From NCBI GenBank assembly GCA_021173225.1, contig JAJOLK010000005.1, positions 1 to 64,000 of the forward strand: 64,000 nucleotides of DNA, in the 5' to 3' direction. This document shows positions 8,812 to 17,676 of the stretch, piece after piece. Numbering within the stretch: position 1 is the stretch's first letter; every line of letters starts with the position of its first letter. The notes under the pieces are model-generated. The model saw only the letters and a list, made by a program, of their open reading frames with translations. It was not told where the DNA came from and ran no database searches. The position numbers and the translations under genes are program-made. The stretch comes from Phycisphaerales bacterium PN19_bin_20 (GTDB lineage: Bacteria; Planctomycetota; Phycisphaerae; Phycisphaerales; UBA1924).

Positions 8812-9344
8812 TCATGCACGTGCCGTGAGGCGGCAACGCCAAGGACCCGCTAGAAGCGCACGATCGATCGGCAGGTCGTGCACGAAGTGCTCGCTAGTCA
8901 GAGCAAGCCAGCTGAAGAACTCACCGCTTTCACCCAGGCTGCTGGCCTGCGGCGTCGGGCCGGTCGCCCACGACCCGCGCCTAAGAAGGCCTCGAACCGC
9001 GCCGTCGCGGCCTGCAGCTTGCTGGTCAGCAGTCCAGGCACGCCGTGCCTGGGCATGGCGCTGGTAACCAGAGCGACGCCCTCTTGGCTGGTCAAATGCT
9101 CAACAACATCGCCGGGGTGGACGGAGGTCGCCAGGCTCGCGATGTGCCAGACCAGTGACTTGTCCGGCTTCAGCGCGGGGCCAACGGTCGTGCCGCGGTC
9201 CTCAACCCGGCACGCCGCGAGCGCCCGGGCGAAGGCCGCCGAGACCTCCTGGGCGATCGCCTCAAGCTCCGCGGCGAACCCAGCGGCCACTGCCGCCACT
9301 GTGCTGGTGGTCGTTCCTATCGGCAAGCTGCGCGGGGCCCGCAT
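8812..9344 (-). pseudogene. hypothetical DinB-like gene, apparently frameshifted
   Basis: The minus-strand frame starting at 9344 reads as a plausible helical protein (FAAELEAIAQEVSAAFARAL, then SLVWHIASLATSVHPGDVV) for about 120 residues, then turns into an Arg/Pro-rich tail ending at 8898. Shifting frame by one base near 8963-8970 restores natural-looking sequence, including GEFFSWLALTSEHFVHDLP, down to a stop at 8812. Such an HFVHDLP-type helix is typical of DinB-like bundles. A single-base deletion (real or a sequencing error) is the simplest explanation. The family call is tentative, and the intact gene might simply end at 8898. Confidence 0.4.
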
Positions 9345-9689
9345 GGTGATATGGTTTTAGATCGTCAGAAACGGGTCTGGCCTCAACTCTACCGCCCGGG
9401 GGCTTGCTGCGGTGGAGGCCCGTCAAGACCGCGCAACCACCGGTTCGCTCGCCCTTCGCCGGTGCAGATCGTCGCCGAAATGCGACTCGCTCTGGGCCCT
9501 AGGGGGTCCAGTATCACAAAACTCTCTGTGATCTGACCGCGCAGCCCTTGCGTGAGCAGGCCCGGTGCTGGTAAGCTGAGTTGGTCTGCCGGGGGCCCTC
9601 GCGCCAGCGGTTGGTGCGGGGCGGGCCGGGACGCCGCGCGACGGTCCATCACGCCGACGCACGCGGCGAGCACACGACGGCGCGAACGC
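9345..9689. other. non-coding stretch upstream of the EF-G paralogue
   Basis: About 345 bp with no credible gene on either strand; overlapping open frames are Arg/Pro-rich shadows. I looked for tRNA and SRP RNA signatures and saw none. It probably holds the promoter and leader of the EF-G paralogue, whose AAGGAGG ribosome site is at 9690-9696. Confidence 0.5.
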
Positions 9690-9705
9690 AAGGAGGGCCC
9701 CGGCC

Positions 9706-11844
9706 ATGGCAGCGATGCTTGGTGGGTCCGCAGCGTCCTTGGCACCCGCAACCTTTTCCGGCGCAGCCGCTGGGGGCAAGACCGTCGGCGTCGAGACGGT
9801 CCGCAACGTCTTGCTCTGCGGGCCGCAGGGCTCGGGCAAGACGACCCTGCTCGAGCGCATGCTGCTTCATTCGAAGGTTATCGCCAAGATGGGCAGCGTC
9901 CAGACCGGAGACACCGTCTGCGACTTTGAGCAGGACGAGAAGCACCACGGGCACAGCCTGGCCAGCAAGGTGGTCTACTTCAGCCATGAGGGGCGGCACA
10001 TCAACCTGATCGACTCGCCAGGCGTGCCTGATCTCGCCGGCTTCCCCGCCGCCGCCCTCGCCGCGGTTGAGAGCGTGATTGTCACTATCGACGCCTCGCG
10101 CGCGCACGCCGGCGGTGGCATTGAGCCGCACACGCGCCGGCTGTTCCAGATGGCCCGCAACGCCGGGCTTCCGGTGCTGCTGCTGGTCACCAAGATCGAC
10201 CACACCGAGGCCGACCTCAAGGGCCTGCTCGATCGCATCCACGAGGTCTTTGGGCCCGAGTGCATCCCCATCAACCTGCCAATCAAGGGCAACACCGACG
10301 TGATCGACGTCTTTGATCATGCCGACGAGGCCGGCAGCGGCACTAGCTTCATGAGCGTCGCCAGCGCCCACGAGCACATCTTTGAGCAGGTTGTCGAGAT
10401 GGACAGCGAGCTGACGGGCGAGTACTTCGAGAAGGGCGACAAGCTCGACCCCGTCAAGCTGCACCGCGCCATGGAGGCCGCGCTGACCTCCGGGCACCTG
10501 ATCCCTGTCGCGTTCTGCAGCGCCAAGACCGGCGCGGGCATAGAGGACCTGGACCACGTCATCGCCCAGCAGCTGCCCAGCCCCGCCGAGGCGCACCCGA
10601 TGCTCCCGCACCACGCCAGCACCGGCGACGAGTTCCAGCCCGACGTCTCATCACCCAGCAAGCCCTGCGTCGCCACGGTCTGGCGCATCATCAACGACCC
10701 GTTCCTCGGCAAGCTCAGCTTCGTCCGCGTCCTGCAAGGCACGCTCTGGGCGCGCACCGAGCTGTACCACGGCGAGAGCAAAAAACCCCTGAGAATCACG
10801 CATGTGTTGCGCGTGCGCGGCAAAGAGACACACGAGGTCGAGGCCCTGGGCCCAGGCGAGATCGGCGTGATCCCCAAGCTCGACGAGCTGCGCGTGGGCA
10901 GCGTCTTGCACGCAGCACCAGACCTGCACCTGATCCCCGCCCACACGCCCATCCCCATGCCGCTTTCGGGCCTTGCCGTTGAGCTGCGGAACCACGCCGA
11001 TGAGGGCAAGTTCACCGCCGCCGTTCACAAGATGATGGAGGAGGACCCCGGCTTTGTCATGGAGCGCGTCGCCGCCACGGGCCAGACCGTGCTGCGCGGC
11101 TGCGGCGAGCTGCACCTGCGCCTGATCCTCGAAAAGCTGAAGACCCGCTATCACGTAGACGTCGGCACCAACCCCATGAAGGTCGCGTATCGAGAGACCA
11201 TCAGCGGCAGCGCCACGGGCCACTGCCGCCACAAGAAGCAGACCGGCGGCGCTGGGCAGTTCGGCGAGGTTTATCTCCGCGTTGAGCCGCTGCCGCTCGA
11301 CCACGCCACGGGCTTTGAGTTTGTCAACGAAACCGTCGGCGGGACCATCCCCAAGCAGTTCATGCCCGCCATCGAGAAGGGCATCCGCCAGGTGCTGCAG
11401 CACGGCGCCTTCGCCGGCTACCCGCTCACGGGCGTCAAGGTCAGCGTCCAAGACGGCAAGTACCACGACGTTGACATTAAAGAGATCGCCTTCACCACCG
11501 CCGGTCGCAAGGCCTTCATCGACGCGATCGCCAAGGCCAGGCCCACGCTGCTCGAGCCCTACGTCAAGCTCCGCGTCCAAGGCCCCGCGGCGCGCATGGG
11601 TGACCTGACTGCCGAGGTCAGCGGTAAGCGCGGGCGCATCGAGGCCACCGACCTTGAAGGCGACCAGTGCATCATCACCGCCCTCGCGCCCCTCAGCGAG
11701 CTGACGACCTTCGCCAGCGAGCTTAAGAGCCTCTCGGGCGGTGCCGCCAGCTACGAGATGGAGTTCAGCCACTACGACCGCACGCCACCGGCGGTGCAGG
11801 CCTCGATCATCGCGGCCTTCAAGCCAAAGGCCGACGAAGACTGA
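9706..11844 (+). CDS. elongation factor G paralogue (EF-G2-like)
   Basis: A 712-residue translational GTPase with the five EF-G domains in order. G1 is GPQGSGKT (39-46), G3 is DSPGVPD (103-109), G4 is TKID (162-165). Domain III-IV landmarks are GCGELHLRLILEKL, then KKQTGGAGQFGEVYL, and domain V GRRGRIEATD-like GKRGRIEATD. In canonical EF-G the G3 motif is DTPGH; here the catalytic His is Val107 and the Thr is Ser. This and TKID instead of NKMD place it among EF-G-like paralogues rather than the housekeeping fusA. A strong AAGGAGG is centred 9-12 nt before the ATG. It stands alone, not in a str operon, which fits a paralogue. Its ribosomal function is not known from sequence. Confidence 0.85.
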   Translation: MAAMLGGSAASLAPATFSGAAAGGKTVGVETVRNVLLCGPQGSGKTTLLERMLLHSKVIAKMGSVQTGDTVCDFEQDEKHHGHSLASKVVYFSHEGRHINLIDSPGVPDLAGFPAAALAAVESVIVTIDASRAHAGGGIEPHTRRLFQMARNAGLPVLLLVTKIDHTEADLKGLLDRIHEVFGPECIPINLPIKGNTDVIDVFDHADEAGSGTSFMSVASAHEHIFEQVVEMDSELTGEYFEKGDKLDPVKLHRAMEAALTSGHLIPVAFCSAKTGAGIEDLDHVIAQQLPSPAEAHPMLPHHASTGDEFQPDVSSPSKPCVATVWRIINDPFLGKLSFVRVLQGTLWARTELYHGESKKPLRITHVLRVRGKETHEVEALGPGEIGVIPKLDELRVGSVLHAAPDLHLIPAHTPIPMPLSGLAVELRNHADEGKFTAAVHKMMEEDPGFVMERVAATGQTVLRGCGELHLRLILEKLKTRYHVDVGTNPMKVAYRETISGSATGHCRHKKQTGGAGQFGEVYLRVEPLPLDHATGFEFVNETVGGTIPKQFMPAIEKGIRQVLQHGAFAGYPLTGVKVSVQDGKYHDVDIKEIAFTTAGRKAFIDAIAKARPTLLEPYVKLRVQGPAARMGDLTAEVSGKRGRIEATDLEGDQCIITALAPLSELTTFASELKSLSGGAASYEMEFSHYDRTPPAVQASIIAAFKPKADED

Positions 11845-11947
11845 GCTTCGCTCCAGGTCGCTGACGGTCACCAACCCCGCAGGGGCCGGGCCCATCACCC
11901 GCCCCCGGTTTCGTTTCTCGCTGAGCAACGCTCTACCCTGCTGCCCT

Positions 11948-13789
11948 ATGGCCATCCCCGCGCCGCTCCAGCAGGCCCTCACTCACATGAACGCCGGCCG
12001 CTTTGCCGAGGCCGAGCAGATCGCCCGAAGCTGGTACCAGCGCCACCCCACAGACGCCAATGCCCCTTGGCTGCTCACCGCCACGCTGCACCGCATGCAC
12101 CGCAACGAGCAGGCGGCGTTCTTCTGCGAGAAGGCCGTCGCCGCGCTGCCGCAAGACTCAGAGCGGCGCTTGATGCTCTGCCACCTGCTGCGCGGGACCA
12201 AGCACGGCGAGGCCACTTACCTCGCCGAGGCACGCCGCGGCTACGCCGACTTCACCGGCGACTTCCGCTTCGTCGAGAACCTTGCCCACGCGCTTAAGAA
12301 GGCCGACCTCTTCAGCGAGGGCATCGATCTGCAACTCAAGCACGCCGAGAACGAGCCGACCGGGCAGGCGCTGGTCACCCTCGCCGGCGAGCTCGCAGGC
12401 GCGGGCCGACACGATGAGGCCCGCGTCACCGCCGAGCGTGGGATGGCACGGACCGTCAATGGCGTGCCCGGCGTCTCCGAGCCCCGCTCGGTCGCCAACC
12501 TCTGCTTCGTGGCCAACGCCTGGTCGGGCATCACGCCTGAGCAGCTCTTGGCCATGCACCGCAAGATCGGCGACTGCTTCGACCGCTTCCACCCGCTGGA
12601 CCTTGGCCCGCTGAGCAACCCGCCCGATCCCGATCGCCGCATCCGCATCGGCTACATGACCGGCGACGCCAAGACGCACTCGGTCGCGTTCTTCTTTGAT
12701 GCCCTGCTCCGCCACGCCGATCACGCCCGCTTCGAGGTTTTCCTCTACCGCAACGTCACCAAGGGCGACGAAACGACCCGCCGCTTCGTTGAGTTCGCCG
12801 ACCAAGACCGCGTCCTGACAGGCCTGAACGAGTCCGCCGCCGCCCAGCTCATGCGCCGCGACAAGGTTGACATCCTTGTTGACCTCTCGGGCCTGACCGC
12901 CGGCTCGGGCGTCTGGATGATGCGCTCACGCGTCGCGCCGCTGCAGGGCAACTACCTGGGCTACTGCAACACCACCGGCATCTACCAGGGCGTCGGCTCA
13001 TTCCCAGACGGGCGCAAGGGCGACGGCGGCGTTGACTTCCGCATCGTTGACGCAATCACAGACCCGCCCGGCCCACCACCACATGGCAGCGACCATCTCG
13101 CCGTCGAGCAGCTCGTCCGCGTCGAGGGCTGCTTTATCTGCTACCGCCCCGACCCCAAGCTGATCGACCCTGATTGGCAGCCCAGCGCCGACGGCTCGAT
13201 CCGCTTGGTCAACTTCAACGCCGTCCACAAGACCAGCCAGGCCTGCTTTGACGTCTGGGCCGAGATCCTCAAGCGTGAGCCCAAGGCCCGCATCCTGCTC
13301 AAGCAGCGCCCGTACAAAGACCCCAAAATCGTCGCCTGGACGCTCAATGAGTTCGCACGCCGCGGCGCCGACACCAGCCGCGTTGAGCTGCTGTCTCGCA
13401 TCGAAGATCAGGCCGGGCACCTGGGCATCTACAACCGTGCCGACATCGCGCTTGACCCCTGGCCATACAACGGCACCACCACTACCTGCGAGCTGTTGAT
13501 GATGAGCGTCCCGCCTGTGAGCATGCTCGGCGATCGCCATGGCGCCCGCGTCGGGGCCTCGATCCTTACAGCCGTCGGCTGCCCCGAACTCATCGCCACC
13601 AGCCCCGAGGACTACATCAGCAAGGTCATCGCCCTGGGCAATGACCGCGCCCGCTTGGCCAACTACCGCCACACACTGCGCGACCGCGCACTCGCCTCAC
13701 CGCTTTGCGACGCTCAGGGCTTCGCGCGCCGCGTTGAGGCCCAGTACATCAACCTCTGGAAGTCCTGGTGCGCGGCGAACAAGGCCTGA
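11948..13789 (+). CDS. TPR-containing O-GlcNAc transferase-like glycosyltransferase (GT41)
   Basis: 613 residues. The N-terminal third is made of helical TPR-like repeats (MNAGRFAEAEQIARSWYQRHP, NEQAAFFCEKAVAALPQD and following). The C-terminal half matches the catalytic region of eukaryotic-type OGT/SPINDLY: RIRIGYMTGDAKTHSVAFF, VDILVDLSGLTAGSG, VNFNAVHKTSQACFDVWAEIL, LLKQRPYKDPK, and the nucleotide-binding ADIALDPWPYNGTTTTCELL with GDRHGARVGASILTAVG. It would move a sugar from a UDP donor to Ser/Thr of proteins or to another acceptor. The open frame runs upstream into the EF-G end; the ATG at 11948 begins the family-like sequence. The 103-bp gap to the EF-G gene allows cotranscription. Confidence 0.87.
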   Translation: MAIPAPLQQALTHMNAGRFAEAEQIARSWYQRHPTDANAPWLLTATLHRMHRNEQAAFFCEKAVAALPQDSERRLMLCHLLRGTKHGEATYLAEARRGYADFTGDFRFVENLAHALKKADLFSEGIDLQLKHAENEPTGQALVTLAGELAGAGRHDEARVTAERGMARTVNGVPGVSEPRSVANLCFVANAWSGITPEQLLAMHRKIGDCFDRFHPLDLGPLSNPPDPDRRIRIGYMTGDAKTHSVAFFFDALLRHADHARFEVFLYRNVTKGDETTRRFVEFADQDRVLTGLNESAAAQLMRRDKVDILVDLSGLTAGSGVWMMRSRVAPLQGNYLGYCNTTGIYQGVGSFPDGRKGDGGVDFRIVDAITDPPGPPPHGSDHLAVEQLVRVEGCFICYRPDPKLIDPDWQPSADGSIRLVNFNAVHKTSQACFDVWAEILKREPKARILLKQRPYKDPKIVAWTLNEFARRGADTSRVELLSRIEDQAGHLGIYNRADIALDPWPYNGTTTTCELLMMSVPPVSMLGDRHGARVGASILTAVGCPELIATSPEDYISKVIALGNDRARLANYRHTLRDRALASPLCDAQGFARRVEAQYINLWKSWCAANKA

Positions 13790-13809
13790 GCCCCAGAACA
13801 TTCGACCGC

Positions 13810-14328
13810 TCACTGCACCTCAAAGAGCACCTCGACTTCGACGCTTGCGCCCAGCGGCAGCACGTTGGTGCCCACCGTCGCCCGCGCGTGCCGACCGGCC
13901 TCGCCAAAGACCTGCACCAGCAGCTCGCTGGCACCGTTGGCCACCTGCGGGATGGCCGTAAAACCGTCGTCACTGGCAACCCAGGCCCCCACCCGCACCA
14001 CACCTTTGATGCGGTCCAGTGAGCCCATCGCGTCGCGCGCCGCCGCCAGCGCGTTGATCGCACACTGCCGGGCCGCCTCGTGTGCTCGCTCCGGGCTTAC
14101 CTTGCTCGGCACCGGGCCCTCGGTCATCAGCTTGCCGTGCACAAAAGGCAACTGCCCGCTGACGTACAACAAATTCCCCACCCGCCTCGCGGGGACGTAC
14201 GCCGCAACCGGCTTGGGTGCCTGGGGCAGAACAATCCCTAGGTTTGCAACCGCTTGCTCGGGCGAAAACGCAGTTATGGCCGAAGGGCTGATGCCCCCAT
14301 CATCGGGGTCTGGTCGGTGCACAATCAT
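13810..14328 (-). CDS. RidA/YjgF-YER057c-UK114 family protein
   Basis: 172 residues, slightly longer than the usual 120-155. The family pattern is clear: NLLYVSGQLPFVHGKLMTEGPV, CAINALAAARDAMGSLDRI, VVRVGAWVASDDGF and the terminal RATVGTNVLPLGASVEVEVLFE with the Arg that binds the substrate carboxylate. The N-terminal LGIVLPQAPKPVAAYVPARR places it in the branch that carries an extra N-terminal strand, distinct from classical RidA imine deaminase. Function may be enamine/imine hydrolysis but this branch is less well characterised. It is convergent with the glycosyltransferase, 20 bp apart. Confidence 0.9.
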   Translation of the reverse strand: MIVHRPDPDDGGISPSAITAFSPEQAVANLGIVLPQAPKPVAAYVPARRVGNLLYVSGQLPFVHGKLMTEGPVPSKVSPERAHEAARQCAINALAAARDAMGSLDRIKGVVRVGAWVASDDGFTAIPQVANGASELLVQVFGEAGRHARATVGTNVLPLGASVEVEVLFEVQ

Positions 14329-14436
14329 GGCCTAATCATCGCAGATCGGCTAGAGATATTCCAGTCTGCGGCCCTCGCCCTGCAACCCGAGCGGCAATGA
14401 CTTAAACTTTTTTGCACCGACCGGGAACTGCGGGGG

Positions 14437-14465
14437 TTGGAAAGTCGAAAGGTTTGTGGTAGACT
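14437..14465 (+). promoter_or_regulatory. sigma70-type promoter candidate for the prepilin
   Basis: TTGGAA (14437-14442) and TAGACT (14460-14465) are separated by 17 bp. Transcription from here would give a leader of roughly 460 nt before the prepilin ATG at 14931. No other gene lies between. Confidence 0.4.
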
Positions 14466-14930
14466 GTTCCTGGTTTGCAAGGGCTCAAGCACGGTGATCG
14501 ACCTTGTCACCGGACTCATCAGGGCGATTGCCCGAAGTCATGCTCACGCCGTGCCGAGGCTGAGCAAACCGACAACTCGACTGGTCTGCTTCCCTGCTTG
14601 GGACTTGCAGCCTGATCCTTGGCCGACCTGCGCGTTGGCCCCAATTATCAGGTGTGCAACACGAGACGGCCCCTGGCCTGAAACTCGTGCGTATTTCCGG
14701 GCGTGGGTGAGCGTAGGCCTATCAGGTTTGGACCCACCGCTCATCGTGTGCGCTTTGCATCACCGGCGATGCCGAGTGGGGTCGCATCCCCGCGTGCCTT
14801 GCATCGCAAGCGTGAGGGGTGGTTCGGGTTCACGCCTGCTTGCCTCGGCTGGCCTTGCGGACGTTCCGCGAGGCCCAATGAACCCGCCGGCACCCCTCGT
14901 GGGGCTCCGGCCTGTGTTAGGAGTATCTTG
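14466..14930 (+). other. long non-coding leader before the prepilin gene
   Basis: About 465 bp with no credible coding frame; the open frame from 14703 that runs into the prepilin is Arg-rich and precedes the true signal. An AGGAG at 14919-14923 sits 7 nt before the ATG. The length suggests an mRNA leader with possible regulatory folding, but I recognise no riboswitch class. Confidence 0.4.
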
Positions 14931-15962
14931 ATGAAGAAGACCCGTGCATTCACCCTGATCGAGCTTCTCGTTGTCATCGCGATCATCGCGCTGCTGGTCG
15001 GCATCCTGCTGCCCGCCCTGGCCAAGGCTCGCGCCTCGGCCCGCCAGATCAAGGACAGCACCCAGGTGCGCAACTGCGTCCAGGCCATGCAGATCTGGGC
15101 CCAGAGCAACCGCGAGACCTACCCGACCCCCTCCAACATCGACGTCAACAACCAGACGGTCACTGCTGGCACCGCTGGCCAGCCCGCCACGATGTTCCCC
15201 AAGGACAACACGGGTAACGTCCTCTCGCTGCTGATCTTCAACGCCTCAATCAGCCCCGAGATCTGCTACAACCCCAGCGAGGTTTCCGGCAACATCGCCG
15301 TTGACAACGCCTATCAGAACAGCAGCCCCGCGTCAGCCACCACCCCGGCCAACGCCCTGTGGGACCCCGCCTTCCGTGGCGCCCCCTCTCAGTCCCTTGG
15401 CAACGCCAACGGTGAGCTCCAGACTGGCGGCGGCCGCGTGACTACCCGCCTCACCGGTGCCAACAGCTACGCCCACATGGTCTTCCGTGGCGGCGTGACG
15501 GGCAACTCGTCCCAGAACGGCCGCATCAGCCGCTGGAGCAACACCTTCAACGCCACCGAGGCCGTCTTCGGCAATCGTGGCCCGACCTTTACCCAGGGCG
15601 CTGACGCCGTGGCGACCTATCCCGTCAACGGCTACACCCTCAGCAACGATGACTTCGGCACCCGCAGCCAAACCCTGCAGATCCACGGCGGCCGCACCAC
15701 GTGGGAAGGCAACATCGGCTACAACGACGGCCACGTCAACTTCGAGAGCCGCGTTGACCCGGCGGAAGTCACCTTCCAGTCCTTCGGCCCCGTGTCCATC
15801 AACGGCGCCCAGACCCGCACCGTGCCGGATAATCTGTTCGTTGACGAGACCTTCGAGGGTCAGACTGTCGGGACTTCGCCCCGCGTCAACGCCTATCTGC
15901 GTCCGATGAGCGAGATCACCGGCACAGCCGCCGCGTTGACCTCGCGCGCTTTCCGCGACTAA
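14931..15962 (+). CDS. prepilin / pseudopilin-like protein with N-terminal methylation motif
   Basis: 343 residues. It begins MKKTRAFTLIELLVVIAIIALL, a textbook type III signal: short basic leader, cleavage before Phe, Glu at +5 of the mature protein, and a hydrophobic helix that continues LLPALAKARASARQIK. The body is Asn/Ser/Thr/Gly-rich with few charges, and near the C-terminus IGYNDGHVNFESR matches the terminal motif of the very abundant planctomycete prepilin-like proteins. It would be processed by a PilD-type peptidase and inserted in the inner membrane or a pseudopilus. The start is set by the prepilin signal and an AGGAG site. A strong hairpin follows the stop, so it looks monocistronic. 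Confidence 0.9.
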   Translation: MKKTRAFTLIELLVVIAIIALLVGILLPALAKARASARQIKDSTQVRNCVQAMQIWAQSNRETYPTPSNIDVNNQTVTAGTAGQPATMFPKDNTGNVLSLLIFNASISPEICYNPSEVSGNIAVDNAYQNSSPASATTPANALWDPAFRGAPSQSLGNANGELQTGGGRVTTRLTGANSYAHMVFRGGVTGNSSQNGRISRWSNTFNATEAVFGNRGPTFTQGADAVATYPVNGYTLSNDDFGTRSQTLQIHGGRTTWEGNIGYNDGHVNFESRVDPAEVTFQSFGPVSINGAQTRTVPDNLFVDETFEGQTVGTSPRVNAYLRPMSEITGTAAALTSRAFRD

Positions 15963-15996
15963 GCCTCATGCTTTGATCACAACCTGAGTTCTTGAC

Positions 15997-16026
15997 CAAC
16001 CCCCCGGGCCCGCGCCTGGGGGGTTG
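15997..16026 (+). terminator. rho-independent-like terminator of the prepilin
   Basis: CAACCCCCC (15997-16005) pairs perfectly with GGGGGGTTG (16018-16026) over a 12-nt loop, 34 bp after the prepilin stop. The following TCATTT is only moderately T-rich. Confidence 0.65.
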
Positions 16027-16450
16027 TCATTTGCCGCCGATCATCGTGGGGGGTCGTCTGAAGATCAGCCCTTTGCAAGATGCGCGCGTGGGGCAGCAGT
16101 CCAGTTGCTCCGCGGACATCCACTCTCTTGAAGGGCCTTGGTGCTAAGGCCAACGCACCCCGTTCCGCCCAGCTCACTTCGTTCGCTTCTGCACCTTACC
16201 CTCGCCCACACAGCGGGGCGGCGGAAGGACGTTGGTGCCAATATCCTCCTCACCGACGCAGTCGGCGTGGGAGTTAGCGAGCGCAGTGCATCGGAGCAGG
16301 CATCGACGGCATGAAATCTGCGTTACCCGGGGGTTTCTACAGTGCAGGATGGAACCTTGCCCCACGCGGTCGTGTAGACAATGCAGTTTTTAACCGGCCA
16401 TCGTGCCGACGGCCCGTGGCTCATCGCCCGCCGCCCGTCGCTCCTTGACT
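16027..16450. other. non-coding gap downstream of the rhodopsin operon
   Basis: About 420 bp between the prepilin terminator and the convergent end of the Blh gene. No credible ORF, tRNA or clear terminator for the minus-strand operon is visible. Confidence 0.4.
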
Positions 16451-17518
16451 TCAGCCCCGCGGCAGCCACAGCAGGTGGTGCGGCAGCGTTGCGACGATGC
16501 AGAAGCCCAGGAACGACAGCCCCAGGCTCTCAGCCGCCAGCACGCCGCCGGCCAGGCCAAACCACCACGCCAGCCCCAGCACCATCAGCACCGAGACCAC
16601 CAGCAGCGGGAGAGACTCAACGTGGACGCGCCACGCGTTGCCAAGCCCAGGCGCCGGCGCACGCCGCGCTGGCACAAGCGCCCGTGCGCAGTGCCCTGAG
16701 GCGTGCACGAGCACGAAGTAAGCGCCGATCGCCACCAGCGGCGGCGCTACAGCGCTCAGCACCAGCACCGCCGCGATGGTCCCCCACTCTTCCAGCAGAC
16801 CCGCGCCCAAGAGTCGCGCGGGCACCGCCGAGTGCGCTTGCGATGCTGCCGACGCCACGGCCCCGCCGCGCGAGCGCATCACGAGCATCGAGCAGGCCCA
16901 CGCGAGCTGTGCGAGCAGGCCGAGGATGACTAGGCCGCCAGCACCCGCGGCGATCATCGGTGCCGTGAGCGAACCTAATCCCAGCGGGCCCGTGCCCGCA
17001 ACCAGCCCCGCAATTGTGCCAAAGGGCGACCACGCGGCCAGCGGAGAGAATACAAACGGCGCGAAGATGACTGCCACCCCGCGCCCGGTCGCGGCGGCGT
17101 GCCGAAGGACGCGGCGTGCCGGGCTCGGCTCAGCTCGCAGAGGTCTGTTGCGCGTCCAGACCGAATCACCCAGGCCAAAGTGGTGCGCCGCGAGCAGCAA
17201 GAAGGCCACGGCCGTCGGCACCGGGAAGAGCATCAGCGCCGCGATGCAGGCGACCATCACCAGTGTGTACCCACCAAACCGCAGGGCGGCGTGGGATTTG
17301 CTCCGCGACGTGCGCAGAAATACCGCGAGGTCATACGCCCCGTGCGGCATGCCCACGACCACCAAGCTCAGCACCCAGAGCCACCAATCCGAGCTGGCCG
17401 GTGGCCGATAGACCGCGTAGATGCAGGCCACGAGCAGCAGCAGCAGTACGGCCGCGATGCCCGGTCCGCGCAGGGCCCACAACCAACGCCGCCGTTGATT
17501 GGCGGGTTCGGAAAGCAT
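16451..17518 (-). CDS. blh: Brp/Blh-type beta-carotene 15,15'-dioxygenase
   Basis: Integral membrane enzyme that cleaves beta-carotene into two retinals, the chromophore of the rhodopsin encoded just upstream. From the chosen start it has 355 residues with about eight hydrophobic segments. Family motifs carrying the presumed iron-binding histidines are present: GMPHGAYDL (His59), LLAAHHFGLGD (His112/113), VLVHASGHCARA, and TLPHHLLWLPRG at the C-terminus (His347/348). An ATG at 17632 would add 38 Gly/Ser-rich residues without a ribosome site; the ATG at 17518 has GGAG six nt upstream, so I use it. The gap to the rhodopsin is 158 bp (44 bp with the longer start), consistent with one transcript. 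The enzyme needs a beta-carotene supply; no carotenoid genes are in this window. Confidence 0.88.
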   Translation of the reverse strand: MLSEPANQRRRWLWALRGPGIAAVLLLLLVACIYAVYRPPASSDWWLWVLSLVVVGMPHGAYDLAVFLRTSRSKSHAALRFGGYTLVMVACIAALMLFPVPTAVAFLLLAAHHFGLGDSVWTRNRPLRAEPSPARRVLRHAAATGRGVAVIFAPFVFSPLAAWSPFGTIAGLVAGTGPLGLGSLTAPMIAAGAGGLVILGLLAQLAWACSMLVMRSRGGAVASAASQAHSAVPARLLGAGLLEEWGTIAAVLVLSAVAPPLVAIGAYFVLVHASGHCARALVPARRAPAPGLGNAWRVHVESLPLLVVSVLMVLGLAWWFGLAGGVLAAESLGLSFLGFCIVATLPHHLLWLPRG

Positions 17519-17676
17519 GTACATCTCCGACGCCACCGCGTCGCTGCCACCGGCCCCGCCGGTCCGCTGGCCCTCAATAGAACCGGGGCCAGCTTCACGA
17601 TTGGAGCCGGCCCCGGAGGTCTCACTGTGCATTCGATGCTGATATCGCCTAAATGCTGATTATGCCTCAGAGCCGA

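Noticed and set aside
8878-9360. Plus-strand frame of 160 codons over the DinB-like gene
   Set aside because: Ser/Ala/Arg-rich composition typical of antisense; the minus-strand reading gives more natural helices.
9345-9689. SRP RNA or other structured RNA upstream of the EF-G paralogue
   Set aside because: None of the conserved SRP loop sequences can be found and no consistent folding stands out by eye.
16027-16450. Inverted CGCGTGGGG/CCCCACGCG copies flanking the gap as transposon ends
   Set aside because: Only 9 bp, no transposase between them, and GC-rich 9-mers recur by chance here.
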